Assembly (NCBI GenBank): GCA_030623545.1 | Contig: JAUXLW010000042.1 | Coordinates: 1 to 8,739, forward strand | Direction: 5' to 3' | DNA: 8,739 nucleotides | Origin: Acidimicrobiia bacterium | Lineage (GTDB): Bacteria; Actinomycetota; Acidimicrobiia; Spongiisociales; SHLN01 | Part shown: positions 1 to 8,349 of the stretch, piece after piece | Numbering within the stretch: position 1 is the first letter of the stretch | Layout: each line of letters begins with the position of its first letter | Notes under the pieces: generated by a model | Database searches by the model: none | Told to the model about the DNA's origin: nothing | Seen by the model: the letters and a program-made list of their open reading frames with translations, nothing else | Program-made: the position numbers and the translations under genes

Positions 1-266
1 AGAATCACCGCCGCGCTGGCTGTAACTTCTTCGGAATCGAGCGTTATCTGAAACTCCGCTTTAGCAGCCGTCGACAGTATCCGGTCGCGAATTTCCCAGC
101 TCAAGGCATTGAGAAACGCTTCCTTGGCGACTTCGAACCCGTCGGATTCAACTGGTATGTCGGACAGTGACAGGCTGAAACCGTCCACCGTGGCGACGTT
201 GGTGCCCCCGCTACAGGCCGCTGCGAGAAAACTCAAGATCAGCACGACGCTCAAACGCTTAATCAT
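1..266 (-). CDS. Lipoprotein, SurA/PrsA-like N-terminus (partial, 3' end outside window)
   Basis: The first 88 residues of a minus-strand gene are present; the rest lies beyond the left edge. The protein opens with MIKR, a hydrophobic stretch (residues 5-17) and Cys18 within LAAAC, followed by SGG: a type II lipoprotein signal peptide, although the -3 residue is Ala rather than the usual Leu. Right after the lipidation site comes a segment beginning VATVDG and then SLSLSDI, which resembles the start of the SurA N-terminal chaperone domain found in parvulin-type peptidyl-prolyl isomerases. The inferred role is a membrane-anchored extracytoplasmic folding factor. The ATG overlaps the mfd stop in an ATGA tetranucleotide, so translation is probably coupled to mfd. 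No PpiC domain can be seen because the gene is cut, so a generic lipoprotein remains possible. The gene call is firm and the function is moderate. Confidence 0.75.
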   Translation of the reverse strand, partial: MIKRLSVVLILSFLAAACSGGTNVATVDGFSLSLSDIPVESDGFEVAKEAFLNALSWEIRDRILSTAAKAEFQITLDSEEVTASAAVI

Positions 267-3200
267 CCCGGGCTCTTTTCAGGCCACATTGTGCGGATGA
301 ACTCCGTCAGGCTCTCGGGAAGCCCTCCCGGTGCCGGGATAAAGGCCACGTCGCCGCGCAAAACCGCCCCCGGTGCGAGCCGTTCGAGACGGACCTCCTG
401 GGACACAGCCAGCGACACCGGCCGCAACTTGATCTCATTTCGCATCTTGACGACATCCTCCAGCCCGACTCGCAGTGCCTCGACCCGGAGCCTGGCAACC
501 GCGATGAGCTGATCGGCCTCCGACGGAAGTGGACCGTAGCGTTCTCGCCACTCTGCGGCAACGTCGTCGACCTCATCTTGCGAAGCGGCAGACGCCAGCC
601 GGCGATAGGCCTCGAGACGGGCCGGCTGATCCGCCACGTAGCTCTCCGGAAGATGAGCGGTGATCGCCAGATCGATGCGCACCTCACTCGGCTCCACGAC
701 CTCGGGAGCGGTCCCCCGCAGCTCGTGAACGGCTTCGGCCACCAGCTCGATGTATAGGTCGAAACCGACGGCCGCCAGGTGCCCGGATTGCAACTCACCG
801 AGCATGCTACCGGCGCCACGGATCTCCAGATCTCGCATGGCCAGCTCAAAGCCGGACCCGAGATCGGTGTGCTCTCCCACGGCCTCGAGCCGGCGATAGG
901 CCTCCTCGGACAGTCGGTCATCTGGAGGGTGGAACAGGTAGGCGTAGGCACGATGATGGGAACGACCCACCCGTCCCCGCAACTGGTACAGCTGGGCGAG
1001 TCCCAGTAGATCAGCTCGCTCAACGATGAGCGTGTTGACCGTCGGCAAATCCAATCCCGATTCGATAATCGTCGTGGCAACCAGAACGTCGTACTGGCGA
1101 TTCCAGAAATCCAACATCACCTGCTCGAGCTGCCCCTCGCTCAGTCGCCCATGGGCCACCGCGTACCTGGCGTTGGGAACCAGCTGCTCGAGGCGGGCCA
1201 CGGCGTGATCGATCGACTGAACCCGATTGTGGACATAGAAAACCTGGCCCTCTCGCAAGACCTCGCGTCGAATGGCGGCCGATACCGACGGAGTGTCATA
1301 GGGCCCGACGTAGGTGAGAATGGGCTGGCGATCCAACGGGGGCGTCTGGATGCGGCTCACGTCCCGGACGCCGGTCAGAGCCATCTCCAATGTACGCGGG
1401 ATCGGCGTGGCAGTGAGCGTCAGCACGTCGACCTTCGACTGCAGCTCCTTTATCCGATCCTTGGCCGAGACACCAAAGCGTTGCTCCTCATCCACAATCA
1501 GCATCCCCAGCTTGTGAAACACCACGTCATCGGAGAGCAGACGGTGGGTGCCGATGACGATGTCCACCTCTCCGCTCGCCAAACCGGCCAGGACTTCCTT
1601 CTGCTGCTTGGTCGTGAGAAACCGGCTCAACACCTCAACCCGGACGGGATAAGGGGCGAACCTTTCGCTGAAGGTCTGGTGATGCTGCTGAGCCAACAAA
1701 GTTGTCGGCACTAATACCGCAACCTGGCGCCCGGCCTCCACCGCCTTAAAAACCCCGCGGATGGCCACCTCGGTCTTCCCAAATCCAACGTCTCCGAAGA
1801 TCAGGCGGTCCATCGGCTCCGAGCTCTCCATGTCACTCTTGACGTCGGCAATCGCCTGCAATTGATCCGGGGTCTCCTCGAACGGAAACGCGGCCTCGAA
1901 CTCTGACTGCCACGGGGTGTCCCGGCCGTAGGCAAACCCGGAAATGCTCGCTCGCTCCTTGTGCAAAGCCACTACCCGCTCGGCAACCACCGCCAGCTCA
2001 CGACGAACCCGGGTTCTGGTGGCCGACCAGTCTGCTCCGCCCATGCGGGACAAGCGGGGCGCTTCTCCCCCGCTGTACGGTCTAACCGCGGCCAGCTGAT
2101 CGGTAGGAACGTACAACTTGTCGGACCCGGCGTACTCGAGAAGCAAGTAGTCGCGCTCAACGCCGGCCATAGCCTGGGTGACCAGGCCTTCGAATCGGCC
2201 GATTCCATGGCGATGGTGAATCACATAGCTGCCTTCCACCAGATCCCGATAGCCTTCGGCGCTGACCGGGCGGGCCCGGGTGGCGTGACGATGGGCCCGG
2301 CGCCGGCCGGCCACTTCCTGTTCTCCCACCACGGCCAACGAAAGCTGAGAAAAGACGAATCCCCGGTGGATGCCCTCCGCCACTACCGCCGAGCCCTCGG
2401 CCTGTTCCAACCGCGGTAATTCCAGCCCCTCCTCGGCAAGGACTTTGGCCACCCGGTCGGCCGCAGGGGCTCCGTCCATGGCCACCACTACGTCGATCTT
2501 CGACGCCCGCAGCCGGGAAATCGCCCCCACCACCGAGCCGGCATCTCCCCCGGTGGCATCGAACCCCTGGATTTCAAAACCCCGATCTGCCGGGCCGGCG
2601 GCCAGGCCCGGCGCCTCGAGCACCTTGCGGTCGGCGAGCAGGCCCTCGAGCGGGAGGTAGAGCAAGGGGTGCGCGCCGGCAGCAGGAGCCTTCTCGCCCC
2701 ACGTCGGCGCCAGAGCCTCGGCAAGCTCGGACTCCTCGGTCCGTAGTTCGCGACTCCGATCGTGGCAGCGCACCGGATCCAGCAGAACGATCCCGGTTGA
2801 CGAGTTGAGCTCATGCAGAACCGCCTGCTCCTCCGCCAGCCACGGCAGCCACGACTCCATGCCGGCGAACAAGACCCCTTCCGCCAGCCGATCCCACGTG
2901 GAGGCTGCCCACTGCTCCGAGATCAGAAGGTCGCGAGCCGCCCGGCGAATCTCCGGCGTGGGGCGAAACTCCCTAGCCGGGTATGCCACCAGGACCGCCT
3001 CATCAGCCGAGCGCTGCGAAGTCACCTTGAAATGGCGGACCGAGTCCACCTCATCTCCCCAGAACTCGACCCGCACCGGCATTTCCGCCTGGGCAGGAAA
3101 AACGTCGACAATCCCGCCTCGCACGCTGAACTCGCCCCGGCCCTCCACCCGATCTGACCTGTGATATCCGTACTCGGCGAGCTCCTTGGCCAACACCACC

Positions 3201-3610
3201 GGGTCCATGGTGTCTCCCGGCTCCAGCCGAATCGGCTCAACCGGAACCGGGCTGGAGCGCTGGGTGATGGCCCGCACCGACGCCACCGCCACCAGGGATT
3301 CGGCGCCCCGCAACCGATGACGGACCTCGGCTCTGCGAGCCATGGTTGCGATGTTGGGAGAAACGTGCTCAAAGGGAAGAGTCTCCCAGGCAGGGAGCAC
3401 CAGCGTGTCATCCCAGAAAAGCTCGACGTCGTCTGCCAGATCGTCGGCCTCCTGGTCACCGGGAACGACCGCCAGAACCGGCTTCTGGCTTGCCAGCCCC
3501 AGGCCTGCCAGGAAGAAGGCGCGCAGAGGCGCCGGCACTACATATCGGCCGGGAACGGAAGGCATCTCTCGGGTGGACCAGCGGTCCACGAATGCGCCCA
3601 ACTGCGCCAT
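263..3610 (-). CDS. mfd: Transcription-repair coupling factor Mfd
   Basis: Mfd is an ATP-driven DNA translocase that removes RNA polymerase stalled at lesions and recruits UvrA for nucleotide excision repair. The 1115-residue length is normal for the family. Seen in order: the UvrB-like N-terminal module (about 1-340), including FSVRGGIVDVFP near 161-172; a CarD-like RNA-polymerase-interaction domain starting near DLVEGSYVIHHRHGIGRFEG (456-475); helicase motor with Walker A GDVGFGKTE (606-614), DEEQ box (707-710) and TATPIPRTL (733-741); motif V ATTIIESGLD (845-854) and motif VI QLRGRVGRSHHR (876-887); the TRG translocation motif region (about 914-938); and the C-terminal TRCF domain (about 970-1075) that masks UvrA binding. 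The ATG at 3610 is the only usable start before an in-frame stop at 3665-3667; no clear Shine-Dalgarno precedes it. It lies 93 bases downstream of pth and overlaps the next gene by four bases. No key residue is missing. Confidence 0.99.
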   Translation of the reverse strand: MAQLGAFVDRWSTREMPSVPGRYVVPAPLRAFFLAGLGLASQKPVLAVVPGDQEADDLADDVELFWDDTLVLPAWETLPFEHVSPNIATMARRAEVRHRLRGAESLVAVASVRAITQRSSPVPVEPIRLEPGDTMDPVVLAKELAEYGYHRSDRVEGRGEFSVRGGIVDVFPAQAEMPVRVEFWGDEVDSVRHFKVTSQRSADEAVLVAYPAREFRPTPEIRRAARDLLISEQWAASTWDRLAEGVLFAGMESWLPWLAEEQAVLHELNSSTGIVLLDPVRCHDRSRELRTEESELAEALAPTWGEKAPAAGAHPLLYLPLEGLLADRKVLEAPGLAAGPADRGFEIQGFDATGGDAGSVVGAISRLRASKIDVVVAMDGAPAADRVAKVLAEEGLELPRLEQAEGSAVVAEGIHRGFVFSQLSLAVVGEQEVAGRRRAHRHATRARPVSAEGYRDLVEGSYVIHHRHGIGRFEGLVTQAMAGVERDYLLLEYAGSDKLYVPTDQLAAVRPYSGGEAPRLSRMGGADWSATRTRVRRELAVVAERVVALHKERASISGFAYGRDTPWQSEFEAAFPFEETPDQLQAIADVKSDMESSEPMDRLIFGDVGFGKTEVAIRGVFKAVEAGRQVAVLVPTTLLAQQHHQTFSERFAPYPVRVEVLSRFLTTKQQKEVLAGLASGEVDIVIGTHRLLSDDVVFHKLGMLIVDEEQRFGVSAKDRIKELQSKVDVLTLTATPIPRTLEMALTGVRDVSRIQTPPLDRQPILTYVGPYDTPSVSAAIRREVLREGQVFYVHNRVQSIDHAVARLEQLVPNARYAVAHGRLSEGQLEQVMLDFWNRQYDVLVATTIIESGLDLPTVNTLIVERADLLGLAQLYQLRGRVGRSHHRAYAYLFHPPDDRLSEEAYRRLEAVGEHTDLGSGFELAMRDLEIRGAGSMLGELQSGHLAAVGFDLYIELVAEAVHELRGTAPEVVEPSEVRIDLAITAHLPESYVADQPARLEAYRRLASAASQDEVDDVAAEWRERYGPLPSEADQLIAVARLRVEALRVGLEDVVKMRNEIKLRPVSLAVSQEVRLERLAPGAVLRGDVAFIPAPGGLPESLTEFIRTMWPEKSPG

Positions 3611-3703
3611 GTGACGGAGGATGCTAGTGCTCTGTCCAGCGCGGTCGGCCAGCGCCGGGGGACGTTACACCGACGAATCCGCAGCCACCTGTAAGGAAGG
3701 CTT
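3611..3703. other. pth-mfd intergenic spacer
   Basis: This 93-base gap lies between the pth stop and the mfd start. I see no open frame, no hairpin followed by a T-run, and no convincing -35/-10 pair on the minus strand. The simplest reading is operon read-through into mfd, although a weak internal promoter cannot be excluded. Confidence 0.5.
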
Positions 3704-4267
3704 TCAGGATTCCGTCCCCCGATGCCCGGCAACCTGGCGAGCCGACTCCTCACCACCGGTTGCGAACGCCTCGAGAACGTCTGCCGCCTCGCGGGCAAGG
3801 ATCTCGGCCTCCACCGGGTCGTCGAAGCGCTTCAGCACGTAGTCGGCCGGATCCTCTGAGCCGGGCGGTCGACCAACCCCGATCCGGAGCCGCCAGAAGG
3901 CCTGGCTCCCGAGAGAATCAACAATCGACTTCACGCCGTTGTGGCCGCCGCTGCCCCGGTCCTCGTGCACCCGCATCTTGCCGAAGGCCAGATCGATGTC
4001 GTCGTGAGCCACCAGCAGCCGGCCCGGTTCGAAGTAGCGAATCAGCGGACCAACGGCCCGGCCGGACTCGTTCATGAACGTGGTTGGGATCGCCAGCCTG
4101 ACTCTGACGTCGCCGCAGGAGCCATCCGCCACTTGCACCGGAATGCCGCGCGGGCCCGACCGAAAGTCGGCGCCGATCTGGTGTGCCAGGACTCGCACGG
4201 CCTCGGCTCCAATGTTGTGCCTGGTGCCCTGGTACCCGGCACCAGGATTCTGCAGCCCGATGAGCAT
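3704..4267 (-). CDS. pth: Peptidyl-tRNA hydrolase
   Basis: Pth cleaves the ester bond of peptidyl-tRNAs released from stalled ribosomes, freeing tRNA for reuse in the cytoplasm. The frame is open further upstream, but the family-typical start is the ATG at 4267, giving MLIGLQNPG and 187 residues, the normal bacterial length. The catalytic and substrate-binding set is complete: Asn7 in the NPG motif, His17 in TRHNIG (the catalytic histidine), Asn66 in TFMNESG, Asp89 in AHDDIDL and Asn110 in GGHNG. These correspond to E. coli Asn10, His20, Asn68, Asp93 and Asn114. The usual opening GLGNPG reads GLQNPG here, a mild substitution next to the active site. The start lies only seven bases after the rplY stop, so the two genes are almost certainly co-transcribed and probably translationally coupled; no good Shine-Dalgarno is seen directly before this ATG. 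Confidence 0.97.
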   Translation of the reverse strand: MLIGLQNPGAGYQGTRHNIGAEAVRVLAHQIGADFRSGPRGIPVQVADGSCGDVRVRLAIPTTFMNESGRAVGPLIRYFEPGRLLVAHDDIDLAFGKMRVHEDRGSGGHNGVKSIVDSLGSQAFWRLRIGVGRPPGSEDPADYVLKRFDDPVEAEILAREAADVLEAFATGGEESARQVAGHRGTES

Positions 4268-4274
4268 CAAAGCG

Positions 4275-5006
<732 letters not shown>

Positions 5007-5013
5007 TGTTGAT

Positions 5014-5019
5014 CTCCTC
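5014..5019 (-). promoter_or_regulatory. Shine-Dalgarno of rplY
   Basis: GAGGAG on the minus strand, seven bases before the GTG at 5006. It decides the start of L25 in favour of this GTG over the ATG at 5072. Confidence 0.85.
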
Positions 5020-5041
5020 GGCAACAGTCGGGATCGGCGTA

Positions 5042-5069
5042 ACAATAGCCCCCGTCCCCGGGAAGTCCA
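5042..5069 (-). promoter_or_regulatory. Candidate promoter of the rplY-pth-mfd operon
   Basis: On the minus strand, TGGACT (5069-5064) and TATTGT (5047-5042) each match four of six bases of the sigma-70-type -35 and -10 consensus, separated by 16 bases. A transcript starting near 5035 would have a leader of about 30 bases holding the rplY Shine-Dalgarno. The location, in the divergent spacer just before the first gene, is right, but the match is modest. Confidence 0.35.
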
Positions 5070-5098
5070 CATGTCACGGGCACTAGGTTGAGACCAGC

Positions 5099-5104
5099 AG
5101 GAGG
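5099..5104 (+). promoter_or_regulatory. Shine-Dalgarno of the Rieske-ThDP fusion gene
   Basis: A full AGGAGG lies five bases before the TTG at 5110. There is no ATG or GTG nearby that would fit it, so it supports a TTG start and places the Rieske domain firmly inside the protein. Confidence 0.85.
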
Positions 5105-5109
5105 CTCAT

Positions 5110-7065
5110 TTGAAGGAACGTAGCGACGCAACCGAGTGGCACAAGATAGATCCGGGCGACCTGGAGCCCGGCCACATCACCACGGTGATCGTCGGGAACC
5201 GTGCCCTGGCGGTAGCCCGCACCGAGGATGGCTGGGGCGCTCTGGACAACCACTGCCCCCACCAGGGGGGGCCGCTCGGAGACGGCGAGATCGAGCGGGG
5301 CTGGCTCATCTGCCCTTGGCATGGCTACGAGTATGACCCTCTTTCCGGGGCGCCTCCGGAAGGCTATGGAGACGTCGCGACGTGTTTCCGGGTCGAGGAG
5401 AGGGAGGACGGACTCTACGTCGAGCTTCCGATAATGGAAGACAGGGTGTCGCTCATGGATCAAATGGTGGACGTCATGACCGGTTGGGGCGTGGACACCG
5501 TTTTTGGAATGGTGGGGCATTCCAATCTCGGCCTCGCAGAGGCCCTGCAACACGCAGAGGAAGACGGCCGGCTGCGGTACTTCGGGATCCGTCATGAGGG
5601 AGCCGCGGCTTTCGCCGCCAGTGGATACGCCAAACTGACGCATCGTCCGGCAGCATGTTTTTCCATCGCCGGCCCGGGGGCCACCAACCTATTGACAGGA
5701 TTGTGGGATGCCAAGGTCGATCGGGTGCCGATTCTGGCGCTCACCGGACAGGTCGACACTCAGGTGCTCGGCCCTGGCGCCTTTCAGGAGATACCGACCG
5801 CAGCCGCCTTTGAAGCCGTTGCCGAATGGAGCCAGACTGTGCTGGTCCCGGACAACGCCTCCGAGTTGATGGCGCTGGCCTTGAAGCACGCAATCGTCAA
5901 GCGAGATGTCGCCCACCTGATCTTTCCCGACGACACCCAAAACCTTCCCGGGCTGGCCGATCCACCGCCCCGGCCCATTGCCGGTCGCATCTCCACCACC
6001 GAGATAATGCCTCCCGCCCAACAACTCGACGACGCAGTCGCCCTACTTGAGAGCGCGGAGCGGCCGGTAATAATCGTCGGCAACGGCGCCCGGCCATTCC
6101 GCAATGAGATCATGGCTCTTTCCGAACAGATCGATGCGCCGATCCTCTCCACCTTCAAGGCCAAGGGCGTTATTCCCGACGACTGCGCGCTCGGCACCGG
6201 CGTCTTGGGTAGATCCGGTACGCCGATCTCGGCGGCGGTCATGGGTCGGGCCGACGTACTCCTGGTGTTCGGCGCCTCGTTCTCCAACCACACGGGGATA
6301 TCAACCAAGAAGAGGACCATTCAGGTTGATTACGACCGGATGATGCTCGGCAAGTTCCACCCGGTCGAGGTGCCGGTGTGGGGCGAGATTGGAGTCACAT
6401 GTGCAATGCTGGCGGAACGTGTGACCCCGCGAGACCGGCCCGAGATCCGCCTGGAGATCGCCGAGCGCAAGGCCCGCTGGCGGGAAGAGAAGGCCCGGCG
6501 GGCGGAGTTCCTCGACCCGCAGGGGCGCATGCACCCCGCCAAGTTGTTCGCAGCAATGAGTCGCCTGGTGCCGGAAAACGCAGTGATGCCGGTCGACGTT
6601 GGCAACAACACGTACTCATACGGTCACTACTTCGAGACCAAGCCAGGCCAGGACGTGATCATGTCGGGGTACCTGGGGTCAATTGGTTTTGCATTCCCCG
6701 CGGCCCTCGGCGCCTGGGCCGCCACCCGGGGCGAACGCAAGGTGGTGAGCATCTCGGGCGACGGTGGCTTCGGCCAGTACCTGGCCGAGTTCACAACCGC
6801 AGTCAAGTACGAAATGGACATCACCCATGTCCTCCTCAACAACGATGAGCTGGGGAAGATCAGCCGTGAGCAGATCGGCGCCTACCGGCAGGTGTGGCAA
6901 ACCAGCCTGGTGAATCCCAACTTCGCCGAATACGCCCGCAATTGCGGCGGCGAGGGCTTCAAAGTCGACTCAGCCGACGAGTTGGAGAAGGCCCTGGCAG
7001 CGGCACTCGAGGTCAAGGGCAAGCCGTCACTGGTCGAAGTGAGGGTCTCGGCACGGGACGTTTAA
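5110..7065 (+). CDS. Rieske [2Fe-2S] domain fused to pyruvate-oxidase-like ThDP enzyme
   Basis: The 651-residue protein starts at TTG after a perfect AGGAGG. Residues about 8-107 form a Rieske ferredoxin-type domain with cluster ligands Cys49-Pro-His51 and Cys68-Pro-Trp-His71 (16 residues between). The extra cysteines that form the disulfide in respiratory bc1-type Rieske proteins are absent (Gly54 and Trp70 stand there), suggesting a low-potential ferredoxin type. Residues about 111-651 form a complete ThDP enzyme: N-terminal Pyr domain with catalytic Glu163 in RHEGAAAFA; a central domain (about 300-440) with GNGARP and GVLGRSGTP resembling the FAD-binding domain of PoxB; and the C-terminal domain with GDG (550-552) and Asn577-Asn578, the metal/ThDP motif. 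GPGAFQE (221-227) also recalls PoxB. The protein ends at SARDV without the membrane-binding tail of E. coli PoxB. The likely reaction is decarboxylation of a 2-oxoacid with electron transfer to the Rieske cluster; the substrate is unknown and an acetolactate-synthase-like role is possible. Confidence 0.95.
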   Translation: MKERSDATEWHKIDPGDLEPGHITTVIVGNRALAVARTEDGWGALDNHCPHQGGPLGDGEIERGWLICPWHGYEYDPLSGAPPEGYGDVATCFRVEEREDGLYVELPIMEDRVSLMDQMVDVMTGWGVDTVFGMVGHSNLGLAEALQHAEEDGRLRYFGIRHEGAAAFAASGYAKLTHRPAACFSIAGPGATNLLTGLWDAKVDRVPILALTGQVDTQVLGPGAFQEIPTAAAFEAVAEWSQTVLVPDNASELMALALKHAIVKRDVAHLIFPDDTQNLPGLADPPPRPIAGRISTTEIMPPAQQLDDAVALLESAERPVIIVGNGARPFRNEIMALSEQIDAPILSTFKAKGVIPDDCALGTGVLGRSGTPISAAVMGRADVLLVFGASFSNHTGISTKKRTIQVDYDRMMLGKFHPVEVPVWGEIGVTCAMLAERVTPRDRPEIRLEIAERKARWREEKARRAEFLDPQGRMHPAKLFAAMSRLVPENAVMPVDVGNNTYSYGHYFETKPGQDVIMSGYLGSIGFAFPAALGAWAATRGERKVVSISGDGGFGQYLAEFTTAVKYEMDITHVLLNNDELGKISREQIGAYRQVWQTSLVNPNFAEYARNCGGEGFKVDSADELEKALAAALEVKGKPSLVEVRVSARDV

Positions 7066-7883
7066 TTCTCCTTGTCGGCCACCAGCGTGTACATCAGAGG
7101 AACCTGGTCACGAACCTCTTCCGGGAAGCGATAGCGCCCATCTTCGCCAAGCTCCATCCAGCTGTGCATTTGCCAAAAGAGAGAGTCGTGTTCGACGAAG
7201 CTCTTGATGACAAAACCACGATCGAGCAACGCCGTGAGGATCTCGCCCAGGCCATGGTTCCAGTCGTGGATGGTGGTATTGGTGAGGGTGGCGTCACCCA
7301 GGTACGACCTGTCCTCGTCGTGCCAGGTGGACATGCGCCCCTCGAAGTAAGGCAGGTCGACGACGAGCAAACGGTCTTCACGGTCCTGGTCGAGCGCCCC
7401 CGCCATCGGGTGGCCCTCCGTCATGAAGAGCCGCCCACCGGGACGTAGAAAGTGGTCGACAACTCCGGCCCAGCCGTCGATGTCGGACAGCCAGGTCAGC
7501 GCCCCGACACCGGTGTAGACCATGTCGAACTTCTCATCGAGTGCGCCGGGAGAGTCGTACAACTCGCTTTCGATGAAGCGCCCCGGCGTCCCGGCCGCCT
7601 CGAACATGCTGCGAGCCGCCGCCACCGCTTGGGGAGAGAAGTCGATCCCGGTCACCTCGGCTCCCAGCCGGGCCAACGACAGGGTGTCCGTCCCGATATG
7701 GCACTGCAGATGAATGACCTTCTTGCCGGATAGGTCACCGAGGCGCTCGAGATCAAAGGTAACTACGTCGGAGAGATGCTGCGGGTCGTCAATGTATCGC
7801 TGCACTTCATAACCAACGATGTGACCCGCAACCCGTTCGTCCCAGTTAGCCAGATTGGCTTCGCGGAATTCATCCATAGGCAT
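7062..7883 (-). CDS. Class I SAM-dependent methyltransferase, unknown substrate
   Basis: The 273-residue protein carries a Rossmann-type methyltransferase fold. Motif I is VIHLQCHIGTDTLSLARLGA (56-75), a variant of the glycine-rich SAM loop, followed by the acidic ribose-binding residue Asp71-equivalent in VTGIDFSP (77-84; Asp81). FDMVYTGVGALTWL (119-132) matches motif IV and LRPGGRLFM (146-154) the strand after it. The second half (about 160-273) is a family-specific region rich in Trp, His and acidic residues that probably forms the substrate pocket. The start is ATG at 7883; ATG at 7877 is also possible, and neither has a strong Shine-Dalgarno. It follows yjbQ by 19 bases on the same strand, so the two form a likely pair. 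Its stop shares TTAA with the stop of the Rieske-ThDP gene. The frame stays open upstream through yjbQ, but that stretch is low-quality sequence and is not coding in this frame. The target molecule cannot be read from the sequence. Confidence 0.93.
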   Translation of the reverse strand: MPMDEFREANLANWDERVAGHIVGYEVQRYIDDPQHLSDVVTFDLERLGDLSGKKVIHLQCHIGTDTLSLARLGAEVTGIDFSPQAVAAARSMFEAAGTPGRFIESELYDSPGALDEKFDMVYTGVGALTWLSDIDGWAGVVDHFLRPGGRLFMTEGHPMAGALDQDREDRLLVVDLPYFEGRMSTWHDEDRSYLGDATLTNTTIHDWNHGLGEILTALLDRGFVIKSFVEHDSLFWQMHSWMELGEDGRYRFPEEVRDQVPLMYTLVADKEN

Positions 7884-7902
7884 GACGGCGAGACTAGGGG
7901 CG

Positions 7903-8307
7903 CTAGCCGGGGATGAAGCTGAGGCGGATCTGCCTCGTCGGATTGTCCTGATTCGGATCCACCAGCACCACCGCCTGCCAGGTGCCCAACGCCAGTTGGC
8001 CATCGATGACGGGCACAGTGAGAGACGGGGAGATAAACGCCGGCAAGACATGGTCGGCCCCATGGCCGGGCGATCCGTGAACATGGCGCCACCGGAAATC
8101 CGGCGGGAGCATGTGGTCGATGATGTCGAGCAAGTCGGCATCACTTCCAGCTCCCGTCTCGATGAGAGCAATCCCTGCCGTGGCATGAGGGCAGAAAACC
8201 TGCACGATCCCATCGCCCTTACCGGCGACGAATCTCCCAACATCAACCGTGAGGTCAACGACCTCCGGGCTCGTTCCCGTATGTACTTCGAGCACTTGTG
8301 TGTCCAT
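7903..8307 (-). CDS. yjbQ: YjbQ / UPF0047 family protein
   Basis: The 134-residue length fits this small single-domain family. Family marks are CPHATAGIALIE (39-50) with His41, matching the HTSASLTLNE region of E. coli YjbQ; His75 in FRWRHVHG; Asp85-His86 matching its SHIK motif; LTVPVIDGQLALGTWQAVVL (96-115), the highly conserved GTWQ strand; and Arg125 near the end. The conserved histidines suggest a metal or phosphate site. E. coli YjbQ has been reported to have weak thiamin phosphate synthase activity, hence names such as secondary thiamine-phosphate synthase, but its main physiological role is not settled. The ATG at 8307 is preferred because upstream in-frame sequence is repeat-derived and unlike the family; GAGG lies three bases upstream, closer than ideal. 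It is followed by the methyltransferase gene after 19 bases, so the two are probably co-transcribed. Confidence 0.93.
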   Translation of the reverse strand: MDTQVLEVHTGTSPEVVDLTVDVGRFVAGKGDGIVQVFCPHATAGIALIETGAGSDADLLDIIDHMLPPDFRWRHVHGSPGHGADHVLPAFISPSLTVPVIDGQLALGTWQAVVLVDPNQDNPTRQIRLSFIPG

Positions 8308-8349
8308 CTGCCTCGAACCTAGCGTTGCCCGCGGCTCCAGCACCCCCTG

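Noticed and set aside
1151..1714. 187-residue plus-strand frame inside mfd
   Set aside because: It lies wholly within the conserved helicase part of mfd on the opposite strand and shows no motif.
5007..5072. Upstream ATG start for rplY at 5072
   Set aside because: It would add an Arg/Leu-rich extension absent from the family and ignores the GAGGAG placed correctly for the GTG at 5006.
5080..5095. TTGAGA as a -35 element for the Rieske-ThDP gene
   Set aside because: It lies about 17 bases before the start codon and overlaps the ribosome binding site region, so no -10 or leader would fit.
7062..8258. 398-residue minus-strand frame as one long methyltransferase gene
   Set aside because: Its first part overlaps yjbQ in another frame and has no domain; the methyltransferase fold begins at the ATG at 7883.
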